Counted from the first letter of the stretch, positions 30,461 through 48,334 are shown. The stretch: 64,000 bases of DNA from Apteryx mantelli (GCF_036417845.1 NC_089978.1:88096007-88160006); one strand, 5' to 3'. A program made the numbers and translations. Notes: generated from the letters alone by a model not told the origin.

Positions 30461-31267
30461 GTTTCCAGATCTTTTACTTTAGTAAAAGATAGGAGTGATA
30501 GGAGAAGAGAATGACATTGGTTAGTTTGTGGTTGGTCTGTTTTTAGCACTGTCTTTAGTTTTCTCCTCTCTGGGATATAGATGGACTCTCAAGCTTTCTT
30601 AAAGATGAGGGCAGAGACTTTGAGGTCCCCACCTACATAGGCACATGGCTCACACATGTGCCTTACCATTACAGTCATTTCCAACTACATTTCATAAAAA
30701 ATGTGTGAATAAGATAGGGAACAGCCTTTCTTATGTTTCTCCAAGCCCAGAGGATGCTTCTTGTTAATCAGACACTTTTTCAAAGTGTAGTCCCTTCTGC
30801 TCTCTTGGCTTTACGTTTCTGACTTCACCACATACTTCTTGCAATTCTTTTAATTTAAATTTTAATTTCACTTTTTAATGCTGTTAATTTAACTTGTTGT
30901 GACAGGAGGAACAAAACAGTCCTATAACTAAGGCTCAGTCATTTTTAGTAATAATAAAGAAGAAATTGTTCTTTAATAAAGACATGACAATCAGTTTAAA
31001 TTTAAGAGGTTGGTAGGAAGGAGTCTAGTCATGAGAACTATGTATCTTGCACTGCATCGGGATTATAGCAGACAGGCCGTACAACTTACCTGTTGGACAA
31101 GAAACGTGCTAAATGTATTGTTTAAGTAATACAGCTTTGAACTTTTAGACTTATGGAATTTTTTTCTTACAGATCTTACTGCTGAAAGAACAAATATGGC
31201 TTTACTTGTTTTAAAGCAACTAAAAGGGAGAAGCATGTAAAAAATAGAGTGACAGAGTATCTCTCAA

Positions 31268-31444
31268 GGTTGCAAGTATCAACAAATTACACCTTCCTGC
31301 AAGTCCCTAATATTAAATCACTAAATCTGCTTGTCTAGATTCAACTCTGTTTCTGCCATGTTGTTATTGAGAATATGGGGGAAAAAATCACCAGCTTCTG
31401 CCAGTTTGGCCCAATGGAAATACTTCCTGAATTCCCAACATGCA
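31268..31444 (-). repeat. Inverted duplication, arm B (177 bp, intron 9)
   Basis: Reverse-complement partner of arm A, 4064 nt away, about 2.7 kb upstream of the exon 10 acceptor on the minus strand. Its right edge overlaps a separate perfect palindrome at 31441-31468. No poly(A) tail, terminal repeats or target-site duplication are apparent, so it does not look like a standard transposon. Confidence 0.95.
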
Positions 31445-31468
31445 CTATGCTGCCAACAGCATAGTGCA
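31441..31468. repeat. Perfect palindrome, 12-bp arms with 4-nt loop
   Basis: TGCACTATGCTG, loop CCAA, then CAGCATAGTGCA. The first four bases are also the last four of inverted-duplication arm B. Confidence 0.95.
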
Positions 31469-34400
31469 AGGAGTGGAAAGTAGAGAAAAGCTAACAGCAA
31501 TAAGAATCTTTATTCAGAAATTTTCAAATTTATTTGATGCCAGTAAAAAGTATTAAGTGAACAGTGCTTTCCACCTTTTATTTAAACATATTGTCATCTG
31601 GCACCTCTAACACTGAAAAAAATTGTTATTGGAAAAAAGTATTACTCCTACTAATGTTTAGATGATGCTACTTTTTACCAGAAGGGGCGAAACTTGGTTA
31701 TGAAAACATAAAATGGGATCATTAAGGGAAATGTATAAACACTTGCATATGGGTCTACTTAACATCTAGTGTACCTTTATACCTTTTTTTTTTTTTTATG
31801 TTTAAAAAGTACTTTATTTTTGCCCTGGAGGAAATTGTGGGGAAGTAATGAAATCCTCCTAAGAACTGGGAATGTAGAACTGTGCCTTATAATATGAAGA
31901 TCGGAGAATTAAGAAAAAGACTCTCAAAAATCCATGAAATGGTAGCATCTTAGTTACCGGAAAGTTGGCTGATCTTAGTCACTAAATTTTAAAGAATACA
32001 GATGTACAGGAAGCATCTTCCTCCCAACGAAGGTACAAAATAAATTTAACAGCTGTAATTATCTCACCTAAACCCCTGTGCTGGCATGGGGGTAGCAGCT
32101 GGTAAGAAACTATTCTTGTCATGGCTTCTGCAAGCACTGCATCTCTATCAGGTCTGAGGATCCACGGATGCTTATATTAAAATGCCTCTTATTTGAATTA
32201 AAGAGGGACAGCAGTAGCCCATACTGCAGAAGCATGTCTCAGGAACAGCACAAGAGGAGTCCTGAGCTTATTTTAGCCAAGCATAAAGTACATGTAGCAC
32301 TACAGAGTCAGAGGTCACATCCAATTTTGAACATAAGCAGCAAGGCAGAGAACAGTGTGCTTTCTTTAAAAGCCAGGTACGTGACAGGTCATTGGTTACA
32401 GCAGTTCAGAAGGGTAATTTTAAATCAGAAGTCAGCAGCTCTGGCATTGCTGCATTTTTTTTTTCCTCCCATCTCCCTATTATTCCTATCAACGAAAGCT
32501 CTGCTGAAACCACACTAAAGACTTCCATGTTCTTGAGCATTCTTTCTGAGATTGCTCTGATCAAATACTACTCCTGGGTGCTCACATTTTTGCTCTATTA
32601 TCTGTGGTATTTTCTCAAAATAAGTTTTCTTTCACTCTTAGTTTTGATCTTTTCCAGCTAGAGAAAAGAGAATTTCATTTCTCTTTTACATTTCTTAAAA
32701 GAACACAAACTCACAATAGCTCTATGTAATATTACTCTTTTATTCGAAAGCTGCATTACTTTAGATGTGTTCAAAACCTTGAATTGGGCCATCCTCTAGC
32801 TAGCTGTTGAAAGAGAATTCAAAATATTCTTAAGCTCCACAGATAATTTTTAATGAAAAGGAAAGATTAGACAGGCTAACAGAAAGTTCCCAAAGCCTGA
32901 CTCCCTACATTTAAATCCAGTGACCAGCCAGATCATCATCTGTCATTTGAGTTGTATGAAGAGGTGTGTATTTTTATATAATATGCCAATCAGGATTTTT
33001 TTTTTTTTTTTTTAATTTCTGAGAGGAAGTTTCAAGAGTGCTGAAGCAGAACTGTCTTTCTGGAATCAGTAACAAACATGGATTTAAATTCTCTTTGGTG
33101 TATCTCTCAAGGTCAAGGATGGTGTTCTAATTGGGCCATGTTAAGATTAAATGCTCAGTAACACATTTCTAGCCGTCAGAACTAGATCCTCTTGAGGAAG
33201 ACGGGGGGCGGGGGGAAGAAGAACTATCTGTGGCTCACAACCACAGAATAAGCCACCAGTAGGCTTCTTAATTCCTCCATACAGCATCTGCTTCTTCCTC
33301 TAAAAACAATAGTTTATATTCCTTACAGACATTAAAACATTTTCCTAGAAAATGGTTCTCAAAATTTATACAAGCATCTCCTGGAAAAAAAGTCTCAATC
33401 TTTATCTACCGTTTTATGGAAATTAGTTCTACGAATCACAACTGGACAAACTTTCCTGCATGCTGTACTAAACATCTGTTTGTTTCTCAAAATCATTTTT
33501 TTGTTTAGTGTGTCTCTAGAACGAGCTATACCAACTTCTTCAGTGTCTGCCCATCATGAAGTGCTTCACTGTCAGCAATCCATTTCCCTCCAATGATTTT
33601 GTTTAACTGTTTATGCTTCTTGGTATGTCTTTTATACTGGTTGACTGAACTGACAGATACTCTCTGAACAGGGAATACCAGCAACTTACAGAGTAATACA
33701 TATTTTTGTAGCTCAAACTTTTCTCTTTACATTTTGCAATGCCACTGCACAAAGATCTATTCAAAATTGTACTGAAAAAAGTTGCTCCTCAGCTGATTAG
33801 TCATTAACGTTTCCTGTTACGTAAATTCTTATCATTCCGTTATGTGCAAAATTACACAGTTTGGAATTTGGTGACTGTATATATATAATATTGAAAGTTT
33901 AAGGATCTGTGGCCCATAATGGAAATTGAACAAAGAATTGCAATTTCACAGTTGCATGAAAGAGTATGTCTGGAACAGAAAGACTGTCCATCAGGACAGA
34001 GCCAGACAGTTTCCCATATTTTGTCTAATACCAGATTCACACACAAAAATCATCCTCCATAAAGGGCTATGTACACAAAGCTGAAACAGAAAAGGAATAT
34101 TAGCTAGTTTTTTAAGCAGAAGAAATTTGTCAAAAAGGGGTTAGTAAGAGTGGTTCAAAATATGGTCAGGTTCAGGTAAAAAACAGTATTTATAATCAGA
34201 CAAACGGAGATCATTTCTGAGACAGACAAAAGTGGGGCTCATGAAAAGACTTCAGGAAAAAAAATAAAAGAAAGAGACAACTACTGTAGACCATGATTAC
34301 TCCAACGTACTTCTGCATTTGAGTCAAACTTAGTATCCTGCTCTAATGAAGCTGAAGACAAATTGGTTTAGACTAGTGAATTTCAAGCTGTGGTACGTGG

Positions 34401-34860
34401 AGTGTCCACAAAAAACAATTAAGGAAAGCAACTCAATTGCCATTAAGCCTAGCTATGCTATTGGTCCACAAGTCTGTATGAAAGAAAACACAAAGGTCTG
34501 TAAAGAAACAAAGATTAAAACTGCGGGTTTAGATGATTCATAGTAAGCATATTCATGGACCCAGGCAGTCGTGTCAGCAAAAGGAAATGCGTATTTTACA
34601 TATTGAAATTTCTACTTAATGTTCACATTCTGTGCATTTCTTCACATTAGGCAGAATTTCTTCAAAACCAAATAAAACAAAAGCATGTAAGCATGTTTTA
34701 AAAATAAATACGTTGAATCTTAAATAAAATTTAATAGAAGTTACCAAATGAAAAGTAGATGCACAGCGATAGTTTCTAAAGACTGAGAAAAGGCAGAGAA
34801 GTGCCTCTTAACACAATTTTACATATATTACATCTGTTTATCTACATCTCTCTCTTTCTG

Positions 34861-34896
34861 TGTATATGTGTGTGTGTGTTATATATATATATATAG
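34861..34896. repeat. TG/TA microsatellite
   Basis: A (TG)n run followed by (TA)n within MAP7D2 intron 9, about 140 nt downstream of the exon 9 donor on the transcribed strand. Confidence 0.92.
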
Positions 34897-35031
34897 GTTA
34901 TATATATGAAGAACTCAAATTACTTGGATTTTATGCAATGCTTCTAAGGAAGTTCCTTAGGAATCTATAGCTTCTTTATAGGCAACAAGAAGTTCTCTGC
35001 ATGTATTAGATCACTAATAAGAAAGGCATAC

Positions 35032-35159
35032 TTAGGTGTTGCAGGTGATGCAGATCTTCTGGACAGGGCAGCAGGAGAATCAGACCTTCTTAGCGGAGAT
35101 CCCATACCAGATGATGAACCAGGTGTTGTTGGTCTTTTCTCTTTCTTTATCTTCTCAGT
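35032..35159 (-). CDS. MAP7D2: MAP7D2 exon 9: basic Ser-rich linker
   Basis: 128 nt, phase 0 to phase 2; acceptor TTTTCTAG, donor GTATGC. It encodes TEKIKKEKRPTTPGSSSGMG, then SPLRRSDSPAALSRRSASPATP. The SPLRR segment matches mammalian MAP7D2. The following intron 9 holds one arm of the 177-bp inverted duplication. Confidence 0.93.
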
Positions 35160-36282
35160 CTAGAAAACCAGTTAATTTTAGTATTCATACTTAGAAGCAA
35201 CACTTCAAATATATTAGATAGTTTTATTAACAAGAGGGCATATAAGCAGATTTGCACAACATATATTTAAGATGAAAGTTTTTTCAACCCCAGCTTATAA
35301 CTGAGGTATATAATCTTTTACTTTAAATAAGTATTAAAAAAAAAAAATCATGTCTTGCATGGACATGGTACACAAGTTGTGGATTAGTATCACCCCAACA
35401 AAGCACTGCCTCTCCAGGCGGTGCTGGGGGGCACTGCATGGAATTTTCAAAACCATCTAAATCCTACTGATGTGCAACATCTCTTAAGCAAGGCCAGTGG
35501 TACACCTAGGCAACTTGCATAAATGCTGCTAGATGTAATACTGTTGAATCATGCTGAGGAATATGCTGTACAAAACTTCAGTTCCCAGCTTTGGTCTTCT
35601 GTCTCGTAACTCGTTTATATGGCATGAATCCTTCTACTGTATATATTAACTATTGCAAGACACAGGACTTTAAGTGACAGGTTTTACAACAGTAGCATAA
35701 GTTTTCTAAAATATACCTTACAATGTGTAGACTCAACCAAGCTAAATGACTTGACTTTGCTTTTCTGGAAACTACAGTAGATCAATAATGCAAATTTTAA
35801 GCAGAGAGCATCTAAAATGTCTACAGAGAGAGTTAAACAATTGATATAAATCAGAGGCATTGCCAATATGCTTGGCAACTTTCCAGAATATGGGACGCTT
35901 ACTAGTTAACCAACAAGACTGGATTAACTCATCGTCATACCCAGTACTGACATCCTATTTGTCATCCCCATTCCCAGAAGTTACAGGCAAGTCCAGAAAC
36001 ATAAACTTCAGTGCCAGAAATGTCAGTTCCCTGAAAATAATGGTGTGGCCGTTCCAAACAACGTTGCTTAACATTGATCGATTGATTCCCAGAAAGAAGA
36101 AGATATTAAAAGGTTGCTAAACAGGAGCATGAAACCAACGGAGGCATGCAAGACTCATTTTCTTACTGCTATTTCTTACCAAAGAGGTATCACTTTAGTT
36201 TTATGAATCTAAAGTGAAAGATAACAACCAGAAGCCACATCAGTTTATGTGGGAGGGAAATCCCCAAACAATCCAAACCCAC
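35160..36282 (-). other. MAP7D2: MAP7D2 intron 8
   Basis: 1.12 kb, GTGGGT to TTCTAG. AT-rich with an A tract near 35337-35347. Nothing else was seen. Confidence 0.88.
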
Positions 36283-36431
36283 CTGAGTAACCTCAGCTGC
36301 AGTCGCCCCTTTCATGGCATCAGAAGTGGAGGGTGAAGTTGCCTTCTTTCTGTCAGTGCTTCGTGTGGAGGAAGGCTTGTAGGGAGATTTAAGAGGACTA
36401 GCTGGTGCTACACGAGGACAGATATGGAATA
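36283..36431 (-). CDS. MAP7D2: MAP7D2 exon 8: Ser/Pro/Lys-rich linker beginning VFHICPR
   Basis: 149 nt, phase 1 to phase 0; acceptor ACTCGTTAG, donor GTGGGT. It encodes VFHICPRVAPASPLKSPYKP, then SSTRSTDRKKATSPSTSD and the remainder to EVTQ. The VFHxCPR start is characteristic of MAP7D2. Ser-Pro sites suggest proline-directed phosphorylation of the linker (inference). Confidence 0.95.
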
Positions 36432-39400
36432 CTAACGAGTTATAGTACAATAGCAAGAGCAAAAGGGAGCACAGACAGAGAAGTAAGGGAGAGGAGAAAA
36501 TGGCATACTTTTATGTTATAATGTTCAACATCACAAAGGTCATTTTCAAAGTTTTTTTAAAAGCATTTTTTAAAAATCACACTATATAACACATACTTGA
36601 CATGGTCCCATATTTACTAAAAATGCCTCAACTGAAATTAACATATTTTATAGAATTTTTATTTTTATACCTCAGATACCACTCTCTTACCCATATACCC
36701 TTTGAATTACTTAACTATGACTGTGATTTTTTTCTGTTCTGAAAACACCAGCTTCCTTTGCATAGAGTTAAAAAGGGTAATCAAATAATTCTAGCTGAAT
36801 CACTTTTGAACAAATATTCTGAAACATGAAGGGTGAGGGAATAAGAGGGAATTTTCTAAAATGCCTAAACATGGCAAAGGCTCCTAAACACCTTAATTAG
36901 TTTGCATAATAATGCTTAAAAAAATTTAAAAAACAGTCCTAAACTAAATGCTGCTGTAGTTATTTCAGTTATTGTTATTAGAGGTAGACATCAGTTTGAG
37001 TGTGACACATTCACTGCACGTTTATAGGGCCCTCTTTTGGACATTTGCTTTTCATTTGCAATATGAATGGGATATTTTAAAATGGGATATTTTATTCCTG
37101 TTTTTTGTTCATATTGCCTTCCAAGATAAAACTTTCACAAACATATAAAACACAATTAACAGGGTATATGCTTTATTAATAAAACAGGGACAAATTACAA
37201 CCATAGTGATACAGTGCGTTTCCATTTTTATTTTATTCAATTGAAGTCAAGAATATTGACTGTGGAAAAGTATTATGCTCAAATTTAGAGGAAAAAAATA
37301 CAATTCCATAATTGTTTTTATTGGGGACAGTCTCATAAAATTACTCATGATGCCTTTTTGCATGCTTTCTAAGTTTAACTGAACCTACGTTTTCCTTCAC
37401 TGATTTTCCAGCAATTTGGCAAAAGTGGTCTGAATATGAAGAAAAATGTTTAAAATCTTAATTGCTAAATAAAATATGTATTGTTACTTCAACTATAAAA
37501 AAAAAATGAATCATAAATTTCCAGTAACTATTGCTTGCCTTGATATGTTGACTGAGAGTGATGCTAACAATGCATTACTTTAGAGGAAGAGTCTTAAATT
37601 GAGGACCTTCATTTCCAAGCTTGCAGAAAATGCAGAAGAGCAAGTTTTGCAAAAACATGATGCACAGTATGTGCTTATAAAAAAGGAAGGACCCCATTCC
37701 CCGTTCAGGAAGCTACCGCATCTACTGAGAGAGGTTTAAAGGCCACTGTGCCAACTCAGAATTAAGTCCCTGCCTGAGGAGAGAAAAACTTTTCAACAGG
37801 TATTATGTTTTTACCCCTCACAAAGCCTGTGGAAGAACCAGGGTAAAAATGTATTTTATACTATAAGCAGAAGATCCTCCCTCACCCCTTTGCTGGCAAT
37901 TACTGACAAGACTGTCAGCAGCTGTTCTGAGTATCGATGCTGTTTGCAACCCGAGCCACCGCTCGCTGGCTTTGCAAGGAACTGACAAGAGGACGCTGAT
38001 TCAGAGAGTATTCCCAGAATCAGCACTGTTTCAGTCCAGGGGAAGGGAGAACTGCAGGCCAAATTGCAGCCTTGTGACACATGCCAGCGTGCTGCTTTAA
38101 AGATCCTGCGATGATGACAGAGATAAGACTGAGAGTTTGCAAGCAAGTAAGCGGGAAAGGCAAAGAGAGTCCCTATTGATTTCTTCAATATCAAAGACAA
38201 CCCAGAAGACAACCTCTGTGAGTGGTCCAGCCAATTCACCTTAACATTTTCAGCAGAATATACTGACCTAATTCTGAATTGGCTTTTGGTCACTCTTACC
38301 AGTAGTTGCTCCCTGAACAGTAAGTAAACTGGGAATTTTCTTACGTGCAAAGTACTGTATGACAACAGTTCTGCTTCCAGCAGATGTTACTTTTAATGTA
38401 GAAAAAAAATAATTTCAGAGCCAATCAATACCAGTGTCTTTATACACTGCAACAAAGAAGTAATGCACAAAAGAAAGTATGTTTACTTTGTAACTCACTT
38501 CTAAATCTCTTTGCATTAAGAGCACAGATAGAGGACTTGAGCATACTTCAACCAGGCTGTATGACAACACTGATCACAAGGTGATCAGCCCTTTACGTTC
38601 TAACCACTCATCCTGAAAAAAAAATGTTTCCTTTTGCAGAAAGGTGGTCGGGGTTTTTGTTTGTTTGTTTTGCTTCGCTTCGGTTTTTTGAATAAAAGGG
38701 CATAAAGGCTGTCAAACTTTAGTTCTTCCTTCTGCAAACACTTATGAGCAGTTATAACTTTAAAATCAGGACAACTCAAGTAGCAGGTATATAAAATTAG
38801 GCGCTTGCCTAAGTATTAGCAGGACTGGAAACAAATTAATTGTGTAGATGTTTGCAAAACAAGAGTTTTAGACTGCCATCTACAGATAAGAGCAATAACT
38901 ATCACCCCTAATTTTTAGCTTCTTAAAGAAGAATAATTACTGGAACTGATATGTTCCAATTAGTATCTCTATGTTTTTCCTCTAAACAAAAATCAAATAT
39001 CAAACTATATAATCTATCTACAGATATTCAATATACATATGTAAAGACAAAGAGTGATTTAACAGCAAAGAAAGGTACCCCTCCAAAAAAATAATTAAGG
39101 CTGAAATGGTGGCCTAGGGTCTTCATTCTGGATACTGCCCGAGTATAAAAGGGGACAACATTAATACAATCAATAAAGCCTTTGTGTTCTGCTCTGATAG
39201 GTATCTCACACTGTTCTAAAAGACAAACTATTTCATAAATGAATGTATTCAGTTTTCCATTGGTTTAGGTTTTACTGGTTTTGTTAATTCAAGACTTCAT
39301 TGCTATGTTCTTTTTTAAAAAACATTCAGAACAAGAAAGACTAAATGATGCATTTTTTCAAACTTTTAAACACACTTATCAAGAGCAGTTTCTTTAATAG

Positions 39401-39522
39401 TTTTTTTGTACTACTGTATAAACTCTCATTTGGTTCATAGCATTTCATTTCTTTAAGCAACTACTTAAAAGCAGCCAAAAACATACCTTAACGGTCTCAA
39501 AGTGAATAATTCACATTTTTAC
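36432..39522 (-). other. MAP7D2: MAP7D2 intron 7
   Basis: 3.09 kb, GTAAAA to CGTTAG. It contains a sense-strand open frame of 169 codons at 37856-38365 whose peptide resembles nothing I know. The rest is AT-rich with no recognised repeat. Confidence 0.87.
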
Positions 39523-39645
39523 CTGGATTATTGTACTGCTCAGAAAGCATTAATGTACTCCTGCTTCTGGCTAAAGAAGACTGTGTGGGAGTCAGCAGTC
39601 GAGAAACAATAAAGTTTTCCATTGGACTAAGATGCATGCGGTGAG
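39523..39645 (-). CDS. MAP7D2: MAP7D2 exon 7: symmetric exon with SPMENFIVSRLLTPTQSSLA
   Basis: 123 nt, phase 1 on both sides; acceptor CATCCTTCAG, donor GTAAAA. After the split Ala it encodes HRMHLSPMENFIVSRLLTPT, then QSSLARSRSTLMLSEQYNNP. A related segment (SPME...LLTPTQSSLARSRS) occurs in MAP7, so the exon is ancestral to the family. As I recall, the common mammalian MAP7D2 isoform skips it. Confidence 0.9.
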
Positions 39646-43028
<3,383 letters not shown>

Positions 43029-43127
43029 CATTGAAGGAATCAGCAGGAGCAGTAGAGGTCACAGGGTCTGGAGGAAGGGTGTTGGCAGCTAAACCTAGAA
43101 CAGGGGGTGGGGTATTTTCTGATTCAC
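43029..43127 (-). CDS. MAP7D2: MAP7D2 exon 5: Pro/Ala-rich symmetric exon, likely alternative
   Basis: 99 nt, phase 1 on both sides; acceptor CTGTGTAG, donor GTATTT. It encodes GESENTPPPVLGLAANTLPP, then DPVTSTAPADSFN. The peptide is low in charge and probably disordered. As I recall, the common mammalian isoform lacks this segment and some longer isoforms have it, so it is probably a cassette exon in the linker. The weak donor (GTATTT) fits regulated inclusion. Confidence 0.85.
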
Positions 43128-44217
<1,090 letters not shown>

Positions 44218-44869
44218 CTAAATCAGTTCTTTTGGAGCTTTTTTTTTCTTCTGAAACCAAGCTAAAAATACACATACAATAAGCAGTTCCCCTGTTGCTC
44301 CACCTGAGATGATTACAGGAGTTTGTTTCCAATAAAAGAAAAAGGACTGAATAAAGAAGGTATCGGCATGCCTACCTACCTCCAGATATGTGTATCCTTT
44401 GTCTGCAAGCCACTGAGGTCACTACAGAGGCCTAAGTAAATAACACAGGTTGCATCACTGCCTAGCATCTGCTCCTGCTGGTGAGGCTGCTGCTGTGCTC
44501 TGGACTTAATTTGTGTAAATGCTCGACAAGCATTAACTCCTTCTTGTCTATGCAGACCTCAGGATTTTTTCTATCCCTGTCTGAGCACAGCTAAATTGCT
44601 GCAATGACAGTGGCTCCTCCTAGCCACGCAGATAAATGATCACTTCAAACCCAAAGTAGGTTACTTTGCAGGATGACCAATTTATTTATTTATTTTTACA
44701 AAAACTCCCTCCTTTCTTCCACTATGTTCTTTACATTCTTGGCATTTAAGAGCGTCTGATTTTTTTCTGCCATTTATATTAGAATGAAGTTTACACAGAT
44801 GCATATTTTTTTTACATATATGCCTAGACTGTTCTCAGCTTTTTTTTTTTCTGCCACCCAATATTTTTC

Positions 44870-46870
44870 TCTATGGTTTGGTGCATTAGGGTTTTCAGAA
44901 GGGGGAGAAACGTAAGAAGATTCCCCCCCCCCAAATCCTGCTCTACCTTTAACTTACAGTTAGGCACAGTCGTCTTGTTCCATCTCCACCACCCCTTAAC
45001 CCTCATTCAAACTTCCACTCAGTTTTGTTCCCACCTCCTCCCTCTGCTAGTTTCTCTAGGGTTTACTGCTGCGGCAATTTCTCCACCTTCCCTCTTCCTT
45101 CTTTCAAGCAGATAAAATCTGGTCCTTCCCCACCCATCACTCCATCATCTACTGCCTTCCATGGCTGTGATGTTTCCTCCTCCCAGTAGCTCACTTGCAT
45201 CTGGCAAACTCTTCACCCTCCTATTTCAGCAATCCGATTTCTACCATTGAAGATTAGCCTGCTCTTGCTGCCTCTCGCTCCTGCCCCAGTGGTTTTTAAC
45301 CCTCTTTTTTTTGTATCAGTCCTATTATTTACTGCCTTGGCTGGGTATTTCTGGTCTAGTATAAAACTCCCTCTCCATCCACTTCAAACTCTTGGATCAG
45401 CAGATACAGGTTTCTCACTCCTGAAACTGTTTCTATGATTATATCATATCTCTTTCCATTCCTATCATCTCCCACACTGTCTCCAATATCTTTTGCTATC
45501 TCAGATCAACTGTGTCAATAACCTTCCTACATCTCTCAGCCACATTATTTCCTCTCACTGACTCATGACTTTGGTTCAGGCCCCCTATTCCTCTTCCCTG
45601 CCATATTGTAGCGCCATATTCAATCTTTGTTCAAACATATCTCCTGTCTCTCCACTGATGTTGCTTCTGACCGAGCGCCTTCAGCAGATGAGTCCCTGAC
45701 ACTAGGCGCCTCCAACAGCTACCTTACTTGAAACTTGTATGCATGCGTCCATAAGCTTTGTGTAACCTCCCTGAGATTCTGTCCATGTTCACCGAATCTC
45801 TTCAATCTGTATGCTCTCTCGTCCTCTTCTGGATATATGGAATATATTTTTGTCTCCTCACTTCATTGAGGAATCTCTTCCACTACCAGGACTTCTTGTA
45901 ATTTATTTCTGATCAAGGTTCCCATCTCATCCAATCCCACTACCAACTATTCATTGATATCAACAGCAAGCCACTACCTTTTTCTTAACTCTCTTCTCTC
46001 CCCCTGATTTTATTATGCATCATTTGTACCATAAAGAATTGCATTACATTAGTCTCTATATGAAGACTGAAAAACACCTGTTCTTGCACACTCGGTCTAT
46101 CTTTCTCAGCTCTCCTGCTTGTTACCTTTCAACCAGGTGGCCTATCCTGCTGTTGCAATATCTGCTACCATCTCCAGGAAGACAATCTTTTGGTATGCTG
46201 CTCTGAGCTCTCACTTCAGTTTTGTCTCCCCTCTCCATCTTTGGATCACGATGCATCAGCTAACCTTGCACAAAGATGATGAAAGCAGGCAGCAGCTTTT
46301 CTTCCCCTTCCTTTTTTCCCCTCTCTGTCTAGTCAATGCCATCAGTGTCCAGACAGGCATGCAAACTCTCTACCTGTCACTCCTCCTCCTTCTTCTCCCT
46401 GGAGGACACAAAGCAGCATAAAGCAGCATAAAGCTGAAGCAGAGCCTTTTCTGCAATAACACAGGGAAAAAAAAAAAACCCACATTTTTGAATATCCTAT
46501 CACTTCTTATCCATACTTTGTCTCTTTTTATGAGAATGCCATCTTTCAGTCTCCACAATCCAAAATCACTTCCCTCTGACTTAGTTTCCTTCTTACTTCT
46601 TGATGATGTAATTTTCACATTGAAAAATGTGTGTGTGCGGGCTTTGTATTCAAGTTCAAACTTCTCGCTTTTGTCTTTACTTCACACCTCCCAACACACT
46701 AGCTTCATTTTATTTCAGTCCCTTTTCTGTACTTTTTCCAAACCTCCTATTTGATCATCAATTCTTCTCTGCAGTCTGCTTCTATTTTTCTTTTCATTAC
46801 TTTCTTCTGCTGTTTACCTCGCCCCAATATACCTTTCTACCCACTCTCTACAAAGTAAAATAACCCTACC
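44870..46870. other. Pyrimidine-skewed 2-kb block inside intron 3
   Basis: Over about 2 kb the plus strand is dominated by C and T (for example CTCCTCCTTCTTCTCC near 46380), unlike the A-rich flanks; the transcript is therefore purine-rich. Open frames are short and give no recognisable peptide. It may be an old unrecognised repeat or a composition domain. Boundaries are by eye. Confidence 0.55.
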
Positions 46871-47923
46871 ATTTTTTCCCATTAAAGCACACACTTCTAC
46901 AGAATCTTTCTTCCTTCCCATAACTAATGGATATTAGTACACATTAATCAAAAAAGATAATATGAAAGCAGATAATAAGTTTTGGTTAATTTTCTTGGCA
47001 ATCTGTGTTCATTTATTCTTTTTCTAATGGTGCTTGGGGCGAGGACCAACAACATTCTCTAGTCTGTGGACCACAGAATACATTTATACCTCCTAGTATA
47101 AACAGCACTGTTTTAAGAATAAAATAAAATGCAGGAGGAAATGGTTTAAAGAGAATAAATGATTTTTCATACATATTTGAAAGCCCATGCCACCTACATT
47201 TTGAGGTTGAAATCTTCAATTACATGAGATGGAGAGGATCATTCATTTTCATTTGCAAAGAGCCTTTCATTAAAGCATTACAGAACAAAATTATTAAACC
47301 TCACAAACCCTGCAGATACAGCTTAGATAGAGAACAATATGAGACCATTTTACACAAGGAAAGGGTAGTTATTAAAAACCATTTTAAACTAGCACAATAT
47401 TTTGAATTTTAAAAATAAAACAGAAACCAACTTTAAGACACAGAAGCATAGCAAAAAACTCAAACATTAATACTGTTTTTGGCAAGGATATAAAGCTTTT
47501 CTTCATCAGCAAACAATGTACAAAAAAAAATCTGCTGTCTATGTTATAGTGACAATACTGTCTGAAAAAAATATCGAACACTATCCATCTGATCCTCATT
47601 TGGGAACTCTAATTGCCATAGATACAAAGAAAATAATCTCTGTGGTACAGTTATAATAAGCTTCCATTAAAAAAAAAAAGTGCAATGAGCTTTGCATGTA
47701 GGTTAAATCAAGAATGAGTAAAACCATAAAAAGAGGGCCATCTACTGCTAGTATATAAAACATACATGCTAATTTCTATAATCCTTAGTTATTTACGTGT
47801 GTTTTCTCAGCCTAAACAACAGAACAAACATTCAGACTGTCTACATTAAAAAAAAAAATCAACAGCAAGAATGCAAGTAATTTGACTGAAGTACTTTCCT
47901 TTTAACTATATAAAACATGACAC

Positions 47924-47969
47924 GTGAAAACATGGGGAAAAAGAATGTGAAAACATGGGGAAAAAACAA
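47924..47969. repeat. 23-bp tandem duplication
   Basis: GTGAAAACATGGGGAAAAA recurs with a 23-bp period, two copies. Confidence 0.9.
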
Positions 47970-48334
47970 TGTCCTTTCTTGCTCAAACTAAAAGTAATTT
48001 TACAAGTATCACAACTGAAAATTATTTGTGCAAATAATTCTGAAACAATCTCCCTTATATGTACAATAAAAACATCTAAAATAGCCAACTACAAGATTAG
48101 AGGGAAGAAAAACTCATCATCCTCATTTTATTTGTTCATCAACACTGCATGTAAGCAGCTTGCCGTTTCCTGATATTATCGGCTTCATCTTCTATTTGTG
48201 TGGCTCTCACAGAGCAACAAAAGAGCTCTGTTATTTTCTATTTAAAGAATGGAATTAAAAAAAATTTTTTTTTTAAATTTAACTACCACTTCTGAATATA
48301 AGTCATTTCTGCTCCCAATCATTTACAATTATAT

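Larger units (their letters stand above)
28544..35031 (-). other. MAP7D2: MAP7D2 intron 9
   Basis: 6.5 kb, GTATGC to CATCAG. It contains a GC-rich degenerate repeat-like block (29.83-30.46 kb), arm B of the inverted duplication, a palindrome at 31441-31468, T tracts near 31786 and 32998, and a TG/TA microsatellite at 34861-34896. No further exons were recognised. Confidence 0.88.
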
